From Rhodospirillaceae bacterium (GTDB taxonomy: Bacteria; Pseudomonadota; Alphaproteobacteria; Kiloniellales; DSM-21159): a DNA stretch of 64,000 nucleotides. The number at the start of each line of letters is the position of its first letter. The first letter of the stretch is position 1. The stretch lies in contig CP030885.1 of the NCBI GenBank assembly GCA_006969625.1, forward strand, positions 930,001 through 994,000, written 5' to 3'. Positions 51,437 to 61,824 of the stretch are shown here, piece after piece. A program made the position numbers and the translations under genes. The notes beneath the pieces were generated by a model, which ran no database searches, was not told where the DNA came from, and saw only the letters and a list, made by a program, of their open reading frames with translations.

Positions 51437-52507
51437 GTGGACGCGCGGCGCCTCTTCTCCGGCGAGTTCCGCCTGGCCGAACTGCACCCGGCCAAGCTGC
51501 TGGCGGCGCTGTTCCTGCTCGCCTACCCCCTGTTCGCCACCGATTTCTTCACCTACCAGATCGGCGCCTACGCGCTGATCCTCGGCACCATCGCCCTGTC
51601 CCTGATGATGCTGGCGGGCTATGGCGGCATGGTCAGCCTGGCCCAGCTCACGGTCGCCGGCGTCGCCGGCTACTCCATGGCGATCTTCGGCACCAACTCG
51701 GTCGAGGTCATGGGACTCGGCTGGCCCTGGTACGTCACCGTGCCCTTCGCGATCCTGCTGGCGGCGCTCTTCAGCGCCTTCGTCGGCGCCATCTCGGTGC
51801 GCACCGAGGGCATCTACACGATCATGATCACCCTGGCGATCGCCGTCGCCTTCTTCTACTTCGTGCGCCAGAACTACCTGATCTTCAACGGCTTCACCGG
51901 CTACGCCGGGATCGAGCCGCCGACCCTGCTGGGCGTCTACTGGCGCGATCCGGTGCCCTTCTACTACCTGAGCCTGGCGATCGCCGCCGCCGCCTACGGC
52001 GCCGTCCTCTACGTCTCGCGCGCGCCCTTCGGCCTGGCCCTGCAGGCGATCCGCGACAATCCCCGGCGCATGCGCGCGCTCGGCTTCGACGTCACGCTGC
52101 ACCGCGTCGCCGCCTACTTCCTGGCCGGCCTGGTCGCCGGCACGGCGGGCGTGCTGATGGTCTGGTTCAACGGCCGCATCTCGCCGGGCTCTGTCGGCGT
52201 CGACGTTGTGATCGACATCCTGGTGATCGCTGTGGTCGGCGGCCTGAAGCACCCGGTCGGCCCCTTCCTCGGCGCGCTCGTGTTCGTTCTGCTGGAAAAC
52301 TTCGCCATCGACCTGATCGACCGCGAACGCTTCAACACGGTGATCGGCCTGACGTTCCTGTTGGTCGTCCTGTTCTCGCCGGACGGTCTGCTCGGTCTCT
52401 TCGGCCGGGCGCGCGACCGGCTCCGGCGCGAAAGACATGCGCGGCGCGAGGCGCAGCGTGTGCCGAGCGGCGAACGGCATCCCGCCGGCTCGCTCGAAGA
52501 AACCTGA
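51437..52507 (+). CDS. Branched-chain-amino-acid-type ABC permease, LivM family
   Basis: A 356-aa protein with about 10 membrane helices. It has LNLMMLAG-like text (LSLMMLAGYGGMVSLAQLTV) at the usual place and the cytosolic loop AIRDNPRRMRALGFDVTLHR, typical of LivM. The basic C-terminal tail (RRERHARREAQR) is extra. GTG start at 51437, 4 bases after livH stop; no ATG is near. Forms the channel with LivH. Confidence 0.88.
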   Translation: MDARRLFSGEFRLAELHPAKLLAALFLLAYPLFATDFFTYQIGAYALILGTIALSLMMLAGYGGMVSLAQLTVAGVAGYSMAIFGTNSVEVMGLGWPWYVTVPFAILLAALFSAFVGAISVRTEGIYTIMITLAIAVAFFYFVRQNYLIFNGFTGYAGIEPPTLLGVYWRDPVPFYYLSLAIAAAAYGAVLYVSRAPFGLALQAIRDNPRRMRALGFDVTLHRVAAYFLAGLVAGTAGVLMVWFNGRISPGSVGVDVVIDILVIAVVGGLKHPVGPFLGALVFVLLENFAIDLIDRERFNTVIGLTFLLVVLFSPDGLLGLFGRARDRLRRERHARREAQRVPSGERHPAGSLEET

Positions 52508-52528
52508 AAGAAGGGTAGGGAGGAAAGC

Positions 52529-53776
52529 ATGTACCGTTTCGCGAAAAAGGTGCTGGCGACAGCCGCGGTGCTGGCGCTGGCGGGCCCTGCCGCGGCGCAG
52601 GACGGGCCCATCAAGATGGGTGCGCTGGCCACGCTGGAGGGCGCCTTCACGGTGCTGGGCGAGGACGGCATGCGCGGTGTGCGCATGGCGCTGGAGGAGT
52701 TCGGCTACAAGGCGGGCGGCCGCGAGATCGAACTGATCACCGGCTCGTCCGACGCCTCGCCCGACAGCGCCATCCGCGCGGCCCGCAAGTTGGTCGAACA
52801 GGACGGCGTGGACATCCTGGTCGGCCCGCTGTCCGGCTCCGAGGGCCTGGCGGTCAAGGACTACGCCAAGACCCAGCCCGAGACGACCTTCGTCAACGGC
52901 TCCTCGGCGGCGCAGGACACCACCCTGCGCGATCCGGCGGACAACTTCTTCCGCTTCTCGACCGAGGGTGCCCAGTGGATGGCCGGCCTCGGCGAGTACG
53001 TCTACAACGAGAAGGGCTACCGCAGCGTGGCCGTGTTGGCGGAAGACTATTCCTTCCCCTACACCCAGGTCTTCGGCTTCCTGGAGCCCTTCTGCCGCCT
53101 GGGCGGCGAGGCGCCGGCGGACGCCCGCTTCTGGGTCCCGATCGGCAACAAGGACTACTCCTCGGTGATCGCCGCGCTGCCGGACGACGTCGACGCCATC
53201 TACGTCGCGCTCGGCGGCGCCGACGCGGTCAACTTCCTGACCCAGTACGAGCAGGCCGGCGGCCAGCTTCCGCTGATCGGCGGCTCGATCACCGTCGACC
53301 AGACCGTGCTCGGCTCGAAGGGGCGCACCCGCGAGTTCATCATCGGCACGCCCTCGGCCGGACCGATCTCCGACACCTGGGACGATCCGCGCTGGAACGC
53401 TTTCGTCGCCACGTACAAGGAAATGTTCCCCGACGGCTTCCCCTCGCCCTCGCTGTTCGCCCACGCCTACTACATCAACACCAAGGCGGTGCTGCTGGCG
53501 CTGGAGCAGATCGGCGGCGACCTCTCGGACGGCCAAGCCAAGCTGCGCGAGACGCTGTCGACCCTGGAGTTCGAGACGCCGACCGGCATGGTGCACCTCG
53601 ACGAGCGTCGCCAGGCGGTCGCCGACATCTTCCTGACCGAGGTCGTGGTCGGGCCGGAAGGCAACCTGGTCAACCAGACCGTCAAGGTGATCCCGCAGGT
53701 CAGCCAGACCTTCGGCCTGTCGTACGAGGAGTTCCTGGAGTACGGCGTGGTCTCCCGCGAGAACCCCGAGTGCTGA
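52529..53776 (+). CDS. Liv-type ABC transporter substrate-binding protein
   Basis: A 415-aa protein with a signal peptide (cleavage near residue 24, GPAAAQD). The Leu/Ile/Val-binding (type I periplasmic) fold is seen in IKMGALATLEGAFTVLGEDG, DILVGPLSGSEGLAVKDYAK, FRFSTEGAQWMAGLGEYVYN and YEQAGGQLPLIGGS. Members bind amino acids, aromatic acids, urea or amides. GGGAGG ribosome site. Between LivM and LivG in the operon. The ligand is unknown. Confidence 0.9.
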   Translation: MYRFAKKVLATAAVLALAGPAAAQDGPIKMGALATLEGAFTVLGEDGMRGVRMALEEFGYKAGGREIELITGSSDASPDSAIRAARKLVEQDGVDILVGPLSGSEGLAVKDYAKTQPETTFVNGSSAAQDTTLRDPADNFFRFSTEGAQWMAGLGEYVYNEKGYRSVAVLAEDYSFPYTQVFGFLEPFCRLGGEAPADARFWVPIGNKDYSSVIAALPDDVDAIYVALGGADAVNFLTQYEQAGGQLPLIGGSITVDQTVLGSKGRTREFIIGTPSAGPISDTWDDPRWNAFVATYKEMFPDGFPSPSLFAHAYYINTKAVLLALEQIGGDLSDGQAKLRETLSTLEFETPTGMVHLDERRQAVADIFLTEVVVGPEGNLVNQTVKVIPQVSQTFGLSYEEFLEYGVVSRENPEC

Positions 53777-53826
53777 GTGGGCGCTAGCGGACCCGCAGGA
53801 CAGGCTGTGCCCAGGATCCTCGTTCG

Positions 53827-54612
53827 ATGAACGGCACCGACGCCCTCTCCCGCCTGCAGAGCACCGGGCGCTTCGCGCTCGAGCTCGAGGCCGTCAACCG
53901 CCACTTCGGTGCGTTGGTGGCCCTGGCCGACATCAACCTGACGGTCAGGGCGGGGGAGCGGCGTGCGGTGCTGGGTTCGAACGGGGCGGGCAAGACCACC
54001 CTGTTCAACGCCATCACCGGCGACTTCCCGCCGACCACCGGGCGGGTGCGCCTGTTCGGCGAGGACGTGACGGATCTGCCCGTACACGAGCGGATCCGTC
54101 GCGGCCTGCGCCGCACCTACCAGATCTCGCTGCTGTTCGGCGGGCTCAGCGTGATCGACAACATCTACCTCGCCTGCCGCGGCGTCGGGCGCGGCCGCTT
54201 CTCGCTGATTCGGCCGAAGCGCGACGACGCCACCATGGAGATGGCCGAGACCCTGCTTTCTGCCGTCCACCTCGACGACATCCGCGACACCCGGGTCGCG
54301 ACTCTCAGCTACGGCCAGCAGCGCCAGCTCGAGATCGCCCTGGCGCTGGCCGGCGCGCCGCGCCTGATCCTGTTCGACGAGCCGGCGGCCGGTCTGTCGC
54401 CGAGCGAGCGCGGCGAGTTGATCGAGATCCTGCAGGCGCTGCCGGAGCACCTCGGCTTCATCATCATCGAGCACGACATGGACGTCGCCCTGCGCGTCGC
54501 CGAGAGCGTGACGATGATGCACAACGGGCGCATCTTCAAGGAAGGCACGCCGCAGGAGATCGAGGAGGATCCGGAGGTCCAGCAGCTCTACCTGGGGCAG
54601 CCCCATGGCTGA
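53827..54612 (+). CDS. Liv-type ABC transporter ATPase, LivG family
   Basis: A 261-aa protein. Walker [10 protein letters not shown] (about residues 50-58), signature [16 protein letters not shown] in place of LSGGQ (as often in LivG), Walker [14 protein letters not shown], and switch His in [11 protein letters not shown]. It lacks the standard GxxRTFQ residue text but has [20 protein letters not shown], the equivalent Q-loop. Its stop overlaps the ATG of the LivF-UPF0261 fusion gene. Confidence 0.9.
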   Translation: MNGTDALSRLQSTGRFALELEAVNRHFGALVALADINLTVRAGERRAVLGSNGAGKTTLFNAITGDFPPTTGRVRLFGEDVTDLPVHERIRRGLRRTYQISLLFGGLSVIDNIYLACRGVGRGRFSLIRPKRDDATMEMAETLLSAVHLDDIRDTRVATLSYGQQRQLEIALALAGAPRLILFDEPAAGLSPSERGELIEILQALPEHLGFIIIEHDMDVALRVAESVTMMHNGRIFKEGTPQEIEEDPEVQQLYLGQPHG

Positions 54613-56983
54613 GCGGCTGCTGCAGCGCTCCGGTGCCCGGCGCGACACCCGCGACGACAGGCGCGGCGGCAGGCGCGGCGGCAGCGCCGCCGTGCTGCAG
54701 GTGCGCGACCTGCACGTCTACTACGGCCAGTCGCACGCGCTGCAAGGGGTCGAGCTGACCCTGGAACATGGCGTCCATGCCGTGGTCGGCCGCAACGGCA
54801 TGGGCAAGACCACCCTGTGCAACGCCATCATGGGCCTGCTGCCGGCCCGCCGCGGCTCGGTGCGCTTCTTCGGCCAGGAGCTGCTGGGCCAGCCGGCCTA
54901 CCGGATCGCCGGCAAGGGCCTCGGCTACTGCCCGCAGGGCCGCCGCCTGTGGCCCTCGCTGAGCGTCGAGGAGCACCTGCGGCTGGCCGACAAGGGCGGC
55001 GGCGCCTGGACCGTCGAGCGCATCTACGAGGCCTTCCCGCGCCTGGCCGAGCGGCGCCGCAACGGCGGCGGCCAGCTCTCCGGCGGCGAGCAGCAGATGC
55101 TGGCGATCTCGCGCGCGCTGCTGCAGGACCCGCAGCTCCTGATCCTCGACGAGCCGACCGAGGGTCTGGCGCCGGTCATCGTCGACCAGGTCGAGCAGCT
55201 CCTGGCGACCCTGGCCGCCGAGTCGGACGTCGCCATCCTGCTGATCGAGCAGAACATCGCCGTCGCCACCTCGATCTCCGAGGACGTGGCGATCATGGTC
55301 AACGGCCGCATCAGCCGCATCCTGCCTTCCGCCCAGCTCGCCGCCGACCGCACCCTGCAGGAACGCCTGCTCGGCGTCGGCCGTCACTCCCACGAGGACG
55401 CCGAGCTGCCGCCACCCGAGACGGTGGCCCCGGCACCTGCGCCGACCCCTTCAGCGGTTGCGCCCGAGGCGATGCCCACGCGGACACCCCCGGCCGCCGA
55501 ACCTGCCGCCGAGGCGCCACCGCGTGCGGCCGTCTACGTGCCGCCGACCCGCTGGTCGGCCGCGGCCTGGAAGAGCGGCACGCGACAGGAGGCCGGCGTG
55601 CCGACCCCGCCGGCCGCACAGGGCGCGCAGCGCGCCCCGGAGCGCGGGGGCGTCGAGCGCGTGCGCCCCTTCGACGCCACACCCGAGCCGCTCTACCGCG
55701 AACCGCCGAGCAGCCTGGCCGAGCTGTTCGGCAGCGAGGTGCTGGTGGTCGGCACTTTCGACACCAAGGGCGCCGAGTTGCGCTTCCTGCGTGAGCGCAT
55801 CGTGGCGCAGGGGGTGCATGTGCGTACGGTCGACCTCTCGACCTCCGGCAAGCCCTCCTCCGCGGACGTACCGCCGCATCTCGTCGCCGCCTACCATCCG
55901 CGCGGCGCGCCCGGCGTCTTCACCGGCGACCGCGGCGCCTCGGTGCGCGCCATGGCCGAGGCCTTCCAGGCCTGGATCGTGCGCCAGCGCGGCATCGGCG
56001 GCATCGTCTCGGCCGCCGGCTCCGGCGGCACGGCGCTGGTGACGCCGGGCATGCGCAGCCTGCCGATCGGCATCCCCAAGCTGATGATCTCGACCGTCGC
56101 CTCCGGCGACGTCGGTCAGTACGTCGGTCCGTCGGACATCATGATGATGTACTCGGTGACCGACGTGCAGGGCATCAACCGCATCTCCCGCCGGGTACTG
56201 ACCAACGGTGCCAACGCCATCGCCGGCATGGTCAAGCAGATGCGCACCGAGCGCGCGGAGCAGGGCGCCGACGACAAGCCTGGTCTCGGCCTGACCATGT
56301 TCGGGGTCACCACCACGGCGGTGCAGCAGATCGTCGCCCTGGTCGAGGACCGCTACGACTGCCTGGTGTTCCACGCCACCGGCGTCGGCGGCCGCTCGAT
56401 GGAGAAGCTGGCCGACAGCGGCCTGCTGCACGCCGCCGTCGACCTGACCACCACCGAGGTCTGCGACATGATGATGGGCGGGGTGTTCGCCGCCGACGAG
56501 GACCGCTTCGGCGCCTTCATCCGCACCCGCATCCCCTACATCGGTTCGGTCGGCGCGCTCGACATGGTCAACTTCGGGCCGCGCGACACGGTGCCGGCGA
56601 AGTACGCCGGGCGCACCTTCGTCGAGCACAACCCGCAGGTCACGCTGATGCGCACGACGGCGGAGGAGAATGCGCGCATGGGCGCATGGATCGCCGGGCG
56701 GCTCAACGAGATGAGCGGGCCGGTGCGCTTCCTGATCCCCGAAGGCGGTGTCTCGGCGCTCGACGCGCCGGGCCAGCCGTTCCACGACCCGCAGGCCGAC
56801 CGTGCGCTGTTCGACGCCATCGCCGGCAGCTTCCGCGAAGGGCCGAACCGGCGCCTGATCCGCCTGCCGCACCACATCAACGACCCGGCCTTCGCCCAGG
56901 CCGTGGCCGCCGCGCTCGCCGAGATCGACCCGATCCGCAGTTCCACCGAGAGGACCGTCCGACATGCCGCGTTTCGAGCGTAA
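54605..56983 (+). CDS. Fusion of a LivF-type ABC ATPase with a UPF0261/Tm-1-like domain
   Basis: 792 aa. Residues about 30-260 are a full LivF ATPase: Walker [10 protein letters not shown] (62-70), signature QLSGGEQQM (about 157-165), Walker [11 protein letters not shown] (about 178-187), switch His replaced by Gln in LIEQN as in LivF. A Pro/Ala-rich linker (about 265-370) leads to a UPF0261 domain (about 378-785): [40 protein letters not shown] (the P-loop-like motif of Tm-1), [38 protein letters not shown]. Tm-1 N-terminal domains bind ATP. ATG 54605 overlaps the livG stop and its 3' end overlaps the PEP_hydrolase gene by 20 bases. The fused gene couples transport ATPase and Tm-1-like module in one chain. 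Confidence 0.88.
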   Translation: MAERLLQRSGARRDTRDDRRGGRRGGSAAVLQVRDLHVYYGQSHALQGVELTLEHGVHAVVGRNGMGKTTLCNAIMGLLPARRGSVRFFGQELLGQPAYRIAGKGLGYCPQGRRLWPSLSVEEHLRLADKGGGAWTVERIYEAFPRLAERRRNGGGQLSGGEQQMLAISRALLQDPQLLILDEPTEGLAPVIVDQVEQLLATLAAESDVAILLIEQNIAVATSISEDVAIMVNGRISRILPSAQLAADRTLQERLLGVGRHSHEDAELPPPETVAPAPAPTPSAVAPEAMPTRTPPAAEPAAEAPPRAAVYVPPTRWSAAAWKSGTRQEAGVPTPPAAQGAQRAPERGGVERVRPFDATPEPLYREPPSSLAELFGSEVLVVGTFDTKGAELRFLRERIVAQGVHVRTVDLSTSGKPSSADVPPHLVAAYHPRGAPGVFTGDRGASVRAMAEAFQAWIVRQRGIGGIVSAAGSGGTALVTPGMRSLPIGIPKLMISTVASGDVGQYVGPSDIMMMYSVTDVQGINRISRRVLTNGANAIAGMVKQMRTERAEQGADDKPGLGLTMFGVTTTAVQQIVALVEDRYDCLVFHATGVGGRSMEKLADSGLLHAAVDLTTTEVCDMMMGGVFAADEDRFGAFIRTRIPYIGSVGALDMVNFGPRDTVPAKYAGRTFVEHNPQVTLMRTTAEENARMGAWIAGRLNEMSGPVRFLIPEGGVSALDAPGQPFHDPQADRALFDAIAGSFREGPNRRLIRLPHHINDPAFAQAVAAALAEIDPIRSSTERTVRHAAFRA

Positions 56984-57797
56984 GGCTCTGCTGGAGAAGT
57001 TTCAGGCGATGAAGGCGCGCGGCGAGCCGATCGTCGGCGGCGGGGCCGGCACCGGCCTGTCCGCCAAGTGCGAGGAGGCCGGCGGCATCGACCTGATCGT
57101 CATCTACAACTCCGGGCGCTACCGCATGGCCGGGCGCGGCTCGCTGTCCGGCCTGCTGGCCTACGGCAACGCCAACGAGATCGTCATGGAGATGGCCAAC
57201 GAGGTGCTGCCGGTGGCGCCCAACACGCCGGTGCTGGCCGGCGTCAACGGCACCGACCCCTTCTGCATCTTCGACCACTTCCTCGACCGGGTGAAGGCGA
57301 TCGGCTTTTCCGGCGTGCAGAACTTCCCGACCGTCGGCCTGATCGACGGCACCTTCCGCGCCAACCTGGAGGAGACCGGCATGTCCTACGGCCAGGAGGT
57401 CGACATGATCCGCCTGGCGCGCGAGAAGGACCTGCTGACCACGCCCTACGTCTTCTGCGAAGACGACGCCGCGGCGATGGCGAAGGCTGGCGCCGACATC
57501 GTCGTCTGCCACCTGGGCCTGACCACCGGCGGCGCGATCGGGGCGGAGACGGCGCTGAAGCTGGCGGACTGCCCGGCCAAGGTCGAGGCCTGGGCGGCGG
57601 CGGCGCTGAGGGTCAACCCCGACATTCTGGTGCTGGTGCACGGCGGGCCTGTCGCCATGCCGGCCGACGCCGCCTACGTGCTGGCCAACACCGAGAACTG
57701 CCACGGTTTCTACGGCGCCTCCTCGATGGAGCGGCTGCCGACGGAGATCGCGCTGACCGAACAGACAAGAGCGTTCAAAGCGCTGCGGACGGCCTGA
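56964..57797 (+). CDS. PEP_hydrolase-family TIM-barrel protein
   Basis: A 277-aa protein, canonical for PF09370-type proteins: [100 protein letters not shown] and [15 protein letters not shown], ending with [14 protein letters not shown]. It should be a cytosolic TIM barrel cleaving a C-C or C-P bond; no activity is established. In tomato Tm-1 this domain follows UPF0261 in one chain; here its gene overlaps the UPF0261 fusion gene, so the two likely act as a complex. Confidence 0.88.
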   Translation: MPRFERKALLEKFQAMKARGEPIVGGGAGTGLSAKCEEAGGIDLIVIYNSGRYRMAGRGSLSGLLAYGNANEIVMEMANEVLPVAPNTPVLAGVNGTDPFCIFDHFLDRVKAIGFSGVQNFPTVGLIDGTFRANLEETGMSYGQEVDMIRLAREKDLLTTPYVFCEDDAAAMAKAGADIVVCHLGLTTGGAIGAETALKLADCPAKVEAWAAAALRVNPDILVLVHGGPVAMPADAAYVLANTENCHGFYGASSMERLPTEIALTEQTRAFKALRTA

Positions 57798-57814
57798 AGG
57801 GAGGGCCTGAAACC

Positions 57815-59887
57815 ATGACCGGCGAACTCATCGGAGCCATCGTGCTGTGGCTCGTCGTGGCGATCGTCGCGATCGTCGTGATCGTCTACCTGCTGAACTG
57901 GCTGTACCACCGCTCGACCAAGGAGGTCGCCTTCGTGCGCACCGGCTTCGGCGGCGAGACGGTGGTGATCAACGGCGGCGCGCTGGTGCTGCCCATCGTC
58001 CACGAGATCACGCCGGTCAACCTCAACGTCGTGCGCATCGCGGTGGCGCGCACCCGCGAGAACGCCGTGATCACCCGCGACCGCATGCGCGTCGACATCG
58101 AGGCGGAGTTCTTCGTGCGCGTCGGCCAGAAGCCCGAGGCGGTGGCGGCGGCCGCTTCGACGCTGGGTCGGCGGACGATGGAGCCGAACGGTCTGGCCGA
58201 CCTGCTCGACGGCAAGTTCGTCGGCGCCCTGCGCTCGGCCGCCGCCGGCATGAGCCTCGACGAGATGCACGAGAAGCGCAGCGACTTCGTCAAGATCGTC
58301 GAGAAGGAGGCGGCGGGCGCGCTCGCCAACAACGGCCTGGAGCTCGAGTTCGTCGCCATCACCGACCTCGACCAGACCGATCTGGAGCACTTCAACCCGG
58401 CCAACCGTTTCGACGCCGAGGGCCTGACCCAGCTCATCGAGACGATCGAGGCGCGCCGCAAGCTGCGCAACGACATCGAGCAGTCCTCGATGCTGGCCAT
58501 CCGCCAGCGCAACCTGGAGGCCGAGAAGGCGAGCCTGAAACTGGAGCAGGAGAGCGAGGGCTCGCGCCTCGACCTGGAGCGCGCGCTGGCGGCCCTGCGC
58601 GCCGAGCAGCAGGCGGAGATCGCGCGCACCCGCGCGGCGCAGGAGTCCGCGGCCGAGCAGGCCCGCATGGCCAGCGAGCGCGAGACCCGCGCGTTCGACA
58701 TCGAGCGCGGCCGCGCGCTGCAGGAAAGCGAGATCAAGGCGCAGCAGGAGGTCGAGGCGGCGCGGATCGCCCAGGAGGAGGCGATCGAGCGCGCCCGCAT
58801 CGAGCGCGACGCGCGCCTGCGCAGCCAGGAGACCAAGCACCGCCACGAGGTCGAGACGGCGGAAATCGCCTCCAGCGAGGATGTCGAGCGCGCCCGCATC
58901 GTCTCCGAACGCATGCTCCGCGAGTCGCGGATCGCCGCCGAGGAGGACACCGAATCGCGCGAGATCGCCCGCAACCAGCAACTCGAGACGGCGCGCATCT
59001 CCGCCGGCAAGGTGATCGAGACGGCGCGCATCGCGCAGGAGCAGGTGCTCGACAAGGCCCGCATCGAGCGCGACCGCCTGCTGCGCGCGCAGCAGATCGC
59101 CCAGCGCCAGGCCATCGAAGAGACCGAGATCTCCGCCCAGGAGGAGGTCGAGCGTGCGCGCATCGCCTCCACCCGCGGCCTGGAGGAGGCCCGGATCCTG
59201 CAGCAGCAGGACCTGCGCCGCCTGGAGATCGAGCGGGCGATGGCGCTGGAGCTGGCGGAGATCGAAAAGCAGATCTCGCTGCTGAAGAAGCAGTCCGAGG
59301 CGGCCGGCATCCAGGTCGAGACCGAGACGGCCCGCGCCAAGGCGGTGGCCGCCGAGGAGAAGGTCTCGACCGCGCGCGAGACGGAGATCGCCGAGCGGCT
59401 GGCCGCCGTCGACCGTCTGATGGCGCACAAGGACGCGGATGCCGCCAAGGTCGCCGCCGAGGCCGAGCGAGTCACCATGGCGGTGGCAGCGGAGGCCGAG
59501 CGCTTGCGCAACGAGGCGGAGAACATCCTGACCGCGGACGCCCGTGCCGGCCGCCTGCGCGCCAAGATGCTCGATCGCCTGGAGGGCATCGTGCGCGAGA
59601 GCGTGCGCCCGCTGGAGAACATCGACGGGATCAAGATCCTGCACGTCGACGGCCTGAACAGCGGCGGCGGTGGCGGACATCCGCGCACCCCGACCGACGA
59701 GGTGATCGAGAGCGCGCTGCGCTACCGCGCCCAGGCGCCGCTGATCGACGAGATGATGAAGGAGGTCGGCATCGAGAACGCCGGCGTGGCACGCATGGGC
59801 GACATCTTCCGCTCGGCGCGTGACGCCCAGAGCCTGGCCAAGGAGGCGGAGGCCCAGAAGGCGCCGGCGCGGAAGAAGGGCGAGTAG
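57815..59887 (+). CDS. Flotillin (SPFH-domain) protein with a long coiled coil
   Basis: 690 aa. One N-terminal membrane helix (about residues 5-30). An SPFH/PHB domain follows (about 36-210: KEVAFVRTGFGGETVVINGG; VNLNVVRIAVARTRENAVIT; DLTDL-type ending ITDLDQTDLEHFNP). Then a very long charged helix (about 215-570) with repeated xARIxxE units (ETARISAGKVIETARIAQEQ) forms a coiled coil. A C-terminal domain follows (VDGLNSGGGGGHPRTPTDEV). Flotillins build membrane microdomain scaffolds. It lies 17 bases after the PEP_hydrolase gene and is co-directional, so it may scaffold the transporter-enzyme complex. Confidence 0.9.
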   Translation: MTGELIGAIVLWLVVAIVAIVVIVYLLNWLYHRSTKEVAFVRTGFGGETVVINGGALVLPIVHEITPVNLNVVRIAVARTRENAVITRDRMRVDIEAEFFVRVGQKPEAVAAAASTLGRRTMEPNGLADLLDGKFVGALRSAAAGMSLDEMHEKRSDFVKIVEKEAAGALANNGLELEFVAITDLDQTDLEHFNPANRFDAEGLTQLIETIEARRKLRNDIEQSSMLAIRQRNLEAEKASLKLEQESEGSRLDLERALAALRAEQQAEIARTRAAQESAAEQARMASERETRAFDIERGRALQESEIKAQQEVEAARIAQEEAIERARIERDARLRSQETKHRHEVETAEIASSEDVERARIVSERMLRESRIAAEEDTESREIARNQQLETARISAGKVIETARIAQEQVLDKARIERDRLLRAQQIAQRQAIEETEISAQEEVERARIASTRGLEEARILQQQDLRRLEIERAMALELAEIEKQISLLKKQSEAAGIQVETETARAKAVAAEEKVSTARETEIAERLAAVDRLMAHKDADAAKVAAEAERVTMAVAAEAERLRNEAENILTADARAGRLRAKMLDRLEGIVRESVRPLENIDGIKILHVDGLNSGGGGGHPRTPTDEVIESALRYRAQAPLIDEMMKEVGIENAGVARMGDIFRSARDAQSLAKEAEAQKAPARKKGE

Positions 59888-59889
59888 GG

Positions 59890-60327
59890 ATGGTGCAGGT
59901 CTATGCCTCATCGGTGCTCGGCGCTCCGGCCGACCGGATCTGGGCCGTGGTGCGCGACTTCAACGGCCTGCCGGACTGGCACCCGGCGATCGCCGAGAGC
60001 CGGATCGAGGGCAACGCCCCGGCCGATCAGGTCGGCTGCGTGCGCGCCTTCCGCCTGCGCGACGGCGGCGCCCTGCGCGAGCAGCTGCTGGCGCTCTCCG
60101 ACTACGACTTCAGCATGACCTACGCGATCCTGGAGAGCCCGATGGGCGTGGAGAACTACGTCGCCACCCTGAAGCTGACGCCGGTCACCGACGGCGCGCG
60201 CACCTTCATCGAGTGGTCGGCCGAGTTCGACTGCCCGGAAGAGCGCGAGGCGGAACTGGCCGCGCAGATCGGCGACGGCGTGTTCCAGGGCGGCTTCGAC
60301 GCCCTGAAGGCGCGCTTCGGAGGCTGA
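59890..60327 (+). CDS. SRPBCC (START-like) domain protein
   Basis: A 145-aa soluble protein with the START/Bet v1-like fold: VYASSVLGAPADRIWAVVRD then FNGLPDWHPAIAES, IRDGG-type hairpin, GVENYVATLKLTPVTDGART and a long C-terminal helix. SRPBCC proteins enclose hydrophobic ligands such as aromatic or polyketide molecules. Starts 2 bases after the flotillin stop. The N-terminal domain of the next gene is a paralogue, so the gene was duplicated. Confidence 0.88.
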   Translation: MVQVYASSVLGAPADRIWAVVRDFNGLPDWHPAIAESRIEGNAPADQVGCVRAFRLRDGGALREQLLALSDYDFSMTYAILESPMGVENYVATLKLTPVTDGARTFIEWSAEFDCPEEREAELAAQIGDGVFQGGFDALKARFGG

Positions 60328-60334
60328 GCCGGCC

Positions 60335-61804
60335 GTGGTCGCCGTCACCCGCAGCACCGTCATCGACGCCCCGGTCGCCGAGGTCTGGCAGGTGCTGCGC
60401 GACTTCAACGGGCACGACCGCTGGCATCCGGCGGTGGCGCACAGCGAGCTGGAGGCGGGCCGGCGCACCGATCAGATCGGCGCCGTGCGCAACTTCGACC
60501 TGGCGAGCGGCGAACGGCTGCGCGAGGTGCTGCTGTCGATGTCCGACCGCGAGCGCCGCTTCCGCTACGCCATCGTCGAAAGCGAGGTGCCGCTCTACGA
60601 CTATGTCGCGGAGGTGCAGCTCAAGCCGGTGACCGACGGGACGCGCACCTTCTGGTCCTGGTCCTCGCGCTTCCGCACGCCGCCGGGCCGCGAGCGGGAG
60701 CTGGCCGAGCTTGTCGCCGAGGGAGTCTACGAGGCGGGCTTCGCGGCGCTGCGCGCGCGCCTCGAACGTTCGGCCCCGCCGACGCCGGCGGTCCGAACCG
60801 CCGCGCCGACGAGGTCGCTGGAGGGCCATGCCGCGGCGATCGACCGCTTCGGCGACGCCGGGGAGCTGCACCTCGTGCCGGTCGGTGCGCCGCCGCCGGG
60901 TCCGGGGCAGGTGCGCCTGCGGCAGACGGCGATCGGCGTCAACTTCATCGACGTCTACTGCCGGACCGGCTACTTCCGGCTGATGGAGCCGCCTGGCCCG
61001 CTGGGCATGGAGGCCGCCGGCGAGGTGGTCGACGTCGGCCCCGGCGTGCGGCATCTGCGCCCCGGCATGCGCGTCGGCTACGCCTGCCCGCCGGTCGGCG
61101 CCTACGCCAGCGTGCGGACGATGCAGGCTGCGCTGGTCGTGCCGCTGCCGGACGTCCTGGACGAGGCGACCGCGGCGGCGGTCCTGCTGAAGGGCATGAC
61201 GGCGGAGTTCCTGCTGCACCGGGTGCATGCCCTGCGGCGGGGCGAGACGGTGCTGGTCTACGCGCCGGCCGGCGGCGTCGGCCAACTGCTCTGCCAGTGG
61301 GCCAACCGCCTGGGCGCCACCGTGATCGGCGCCACCTCGACGCCGGAGAAGGCGCGCATCGCCCGCGCTTGCGGCTGCCACCACGTGGTCCTGCCCGGCG
61401 CCGAAAGCCTGGAGGCACAGGTGCATGTCCTGACCGGCGGCCGCGGCGCCGACGTGATCTACGATGCGGTGGGCGCCGAGAGCTTCGACCACTCGCTGGC
61501 GGCGCTGGCGACCTGCGGGCACCTGGTCAGCTTCGGCCAGGCCTCCGGCGACATCGGTGCGCGCGACATCGGATCCCTGGCACAGGTCTCCGCCACCCTG
61601 TCTCGGCCGAACTTCGCCCACTACACCGACACGCCGGAGAAGGTGGCGGCGATCACCGAGCGTCTCTTCGCGGCGCTGCGCGACGGCACCCTGCGGGTCG
61701 AGCCGCCGCGCCGCTTCCCGCTGACCGCGGCGGCCGAGGCGCATCGCGCGCTCGAGGCCGGCGAGACCACCGGCGCCCTGATCCTGATCCCGGAAGCAGC
61801 CTGA
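60335..61804 (+). CDS. Fusion of an SRPBCC domain with a quinone-oxidoreductase-type MDR enzyme
   Basis: 489 aa. Residues about 1-145 are an SRPBCC domain paralogous to the preceding protein (RDFNGHDRWHPAVAHSELE; YVAEVQLKPVTDGTRTFWSW). About 165-489 are a QOR-type medium-chain reductase: GPGQVRLRQTAIGVNFIDVY, GPLGMEAAGEVVDVGPGV, and the NADPH Rossmann motif VYAPAGGVGQLLCQWA. No zinc ligands appear, as expected for QOR. It should reduce an enone or quinone of the bound ligand. GTG start at 60335, 12 bases after GGAGG; the frame continues the domain from its first residue. Fusion of ligand-binding and reductase domains suggests substrate channelling. Confidence 0.85.
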   Translation: MVAVTRSTVIDAPVAEVWQVLRDFNGHDRWHPAVAHSELEAGRRTDQIGAVRNFDLASGERLREVLLSMSDRERRFRYAIVESEVPLYDYVAEVQLKPVTDGTRTFWSWSSRFRTPPGRERELAELVAEGVYEAGFAALRARLERSAPPTPAVRTAAPTRSLEGHAAAIDRFGDAGELHLVPVGAPPPGPGQVRLRQTAIGVNFIDVYCRTGYFRLMEPPGPLGMEAAGEVVDVGPGVRHLRPGMRVGYACPPVGAYASVRTMQAALVVPLPDVLDEATAAAVLLKGMTAEFLLHRVHALRRGETVLVYAPAGGVGQLLCQWANRLGATVIGATSTPEKARIARACGCHHVVLPGAESLEAQVHVLTGGRGADVIYDAVGAESFDHSLAALATCGHLVSFGQASGDIGARDIGSLAQVSATLSRPNFAHYTDTPEKVAAITERLFAALRDGTLRVEPPRRFPLTAAAEAHRALEAGETTGALILIPEAA

Positions 61805-61824
61805 AGAAGGACGGAAACCGTCTC

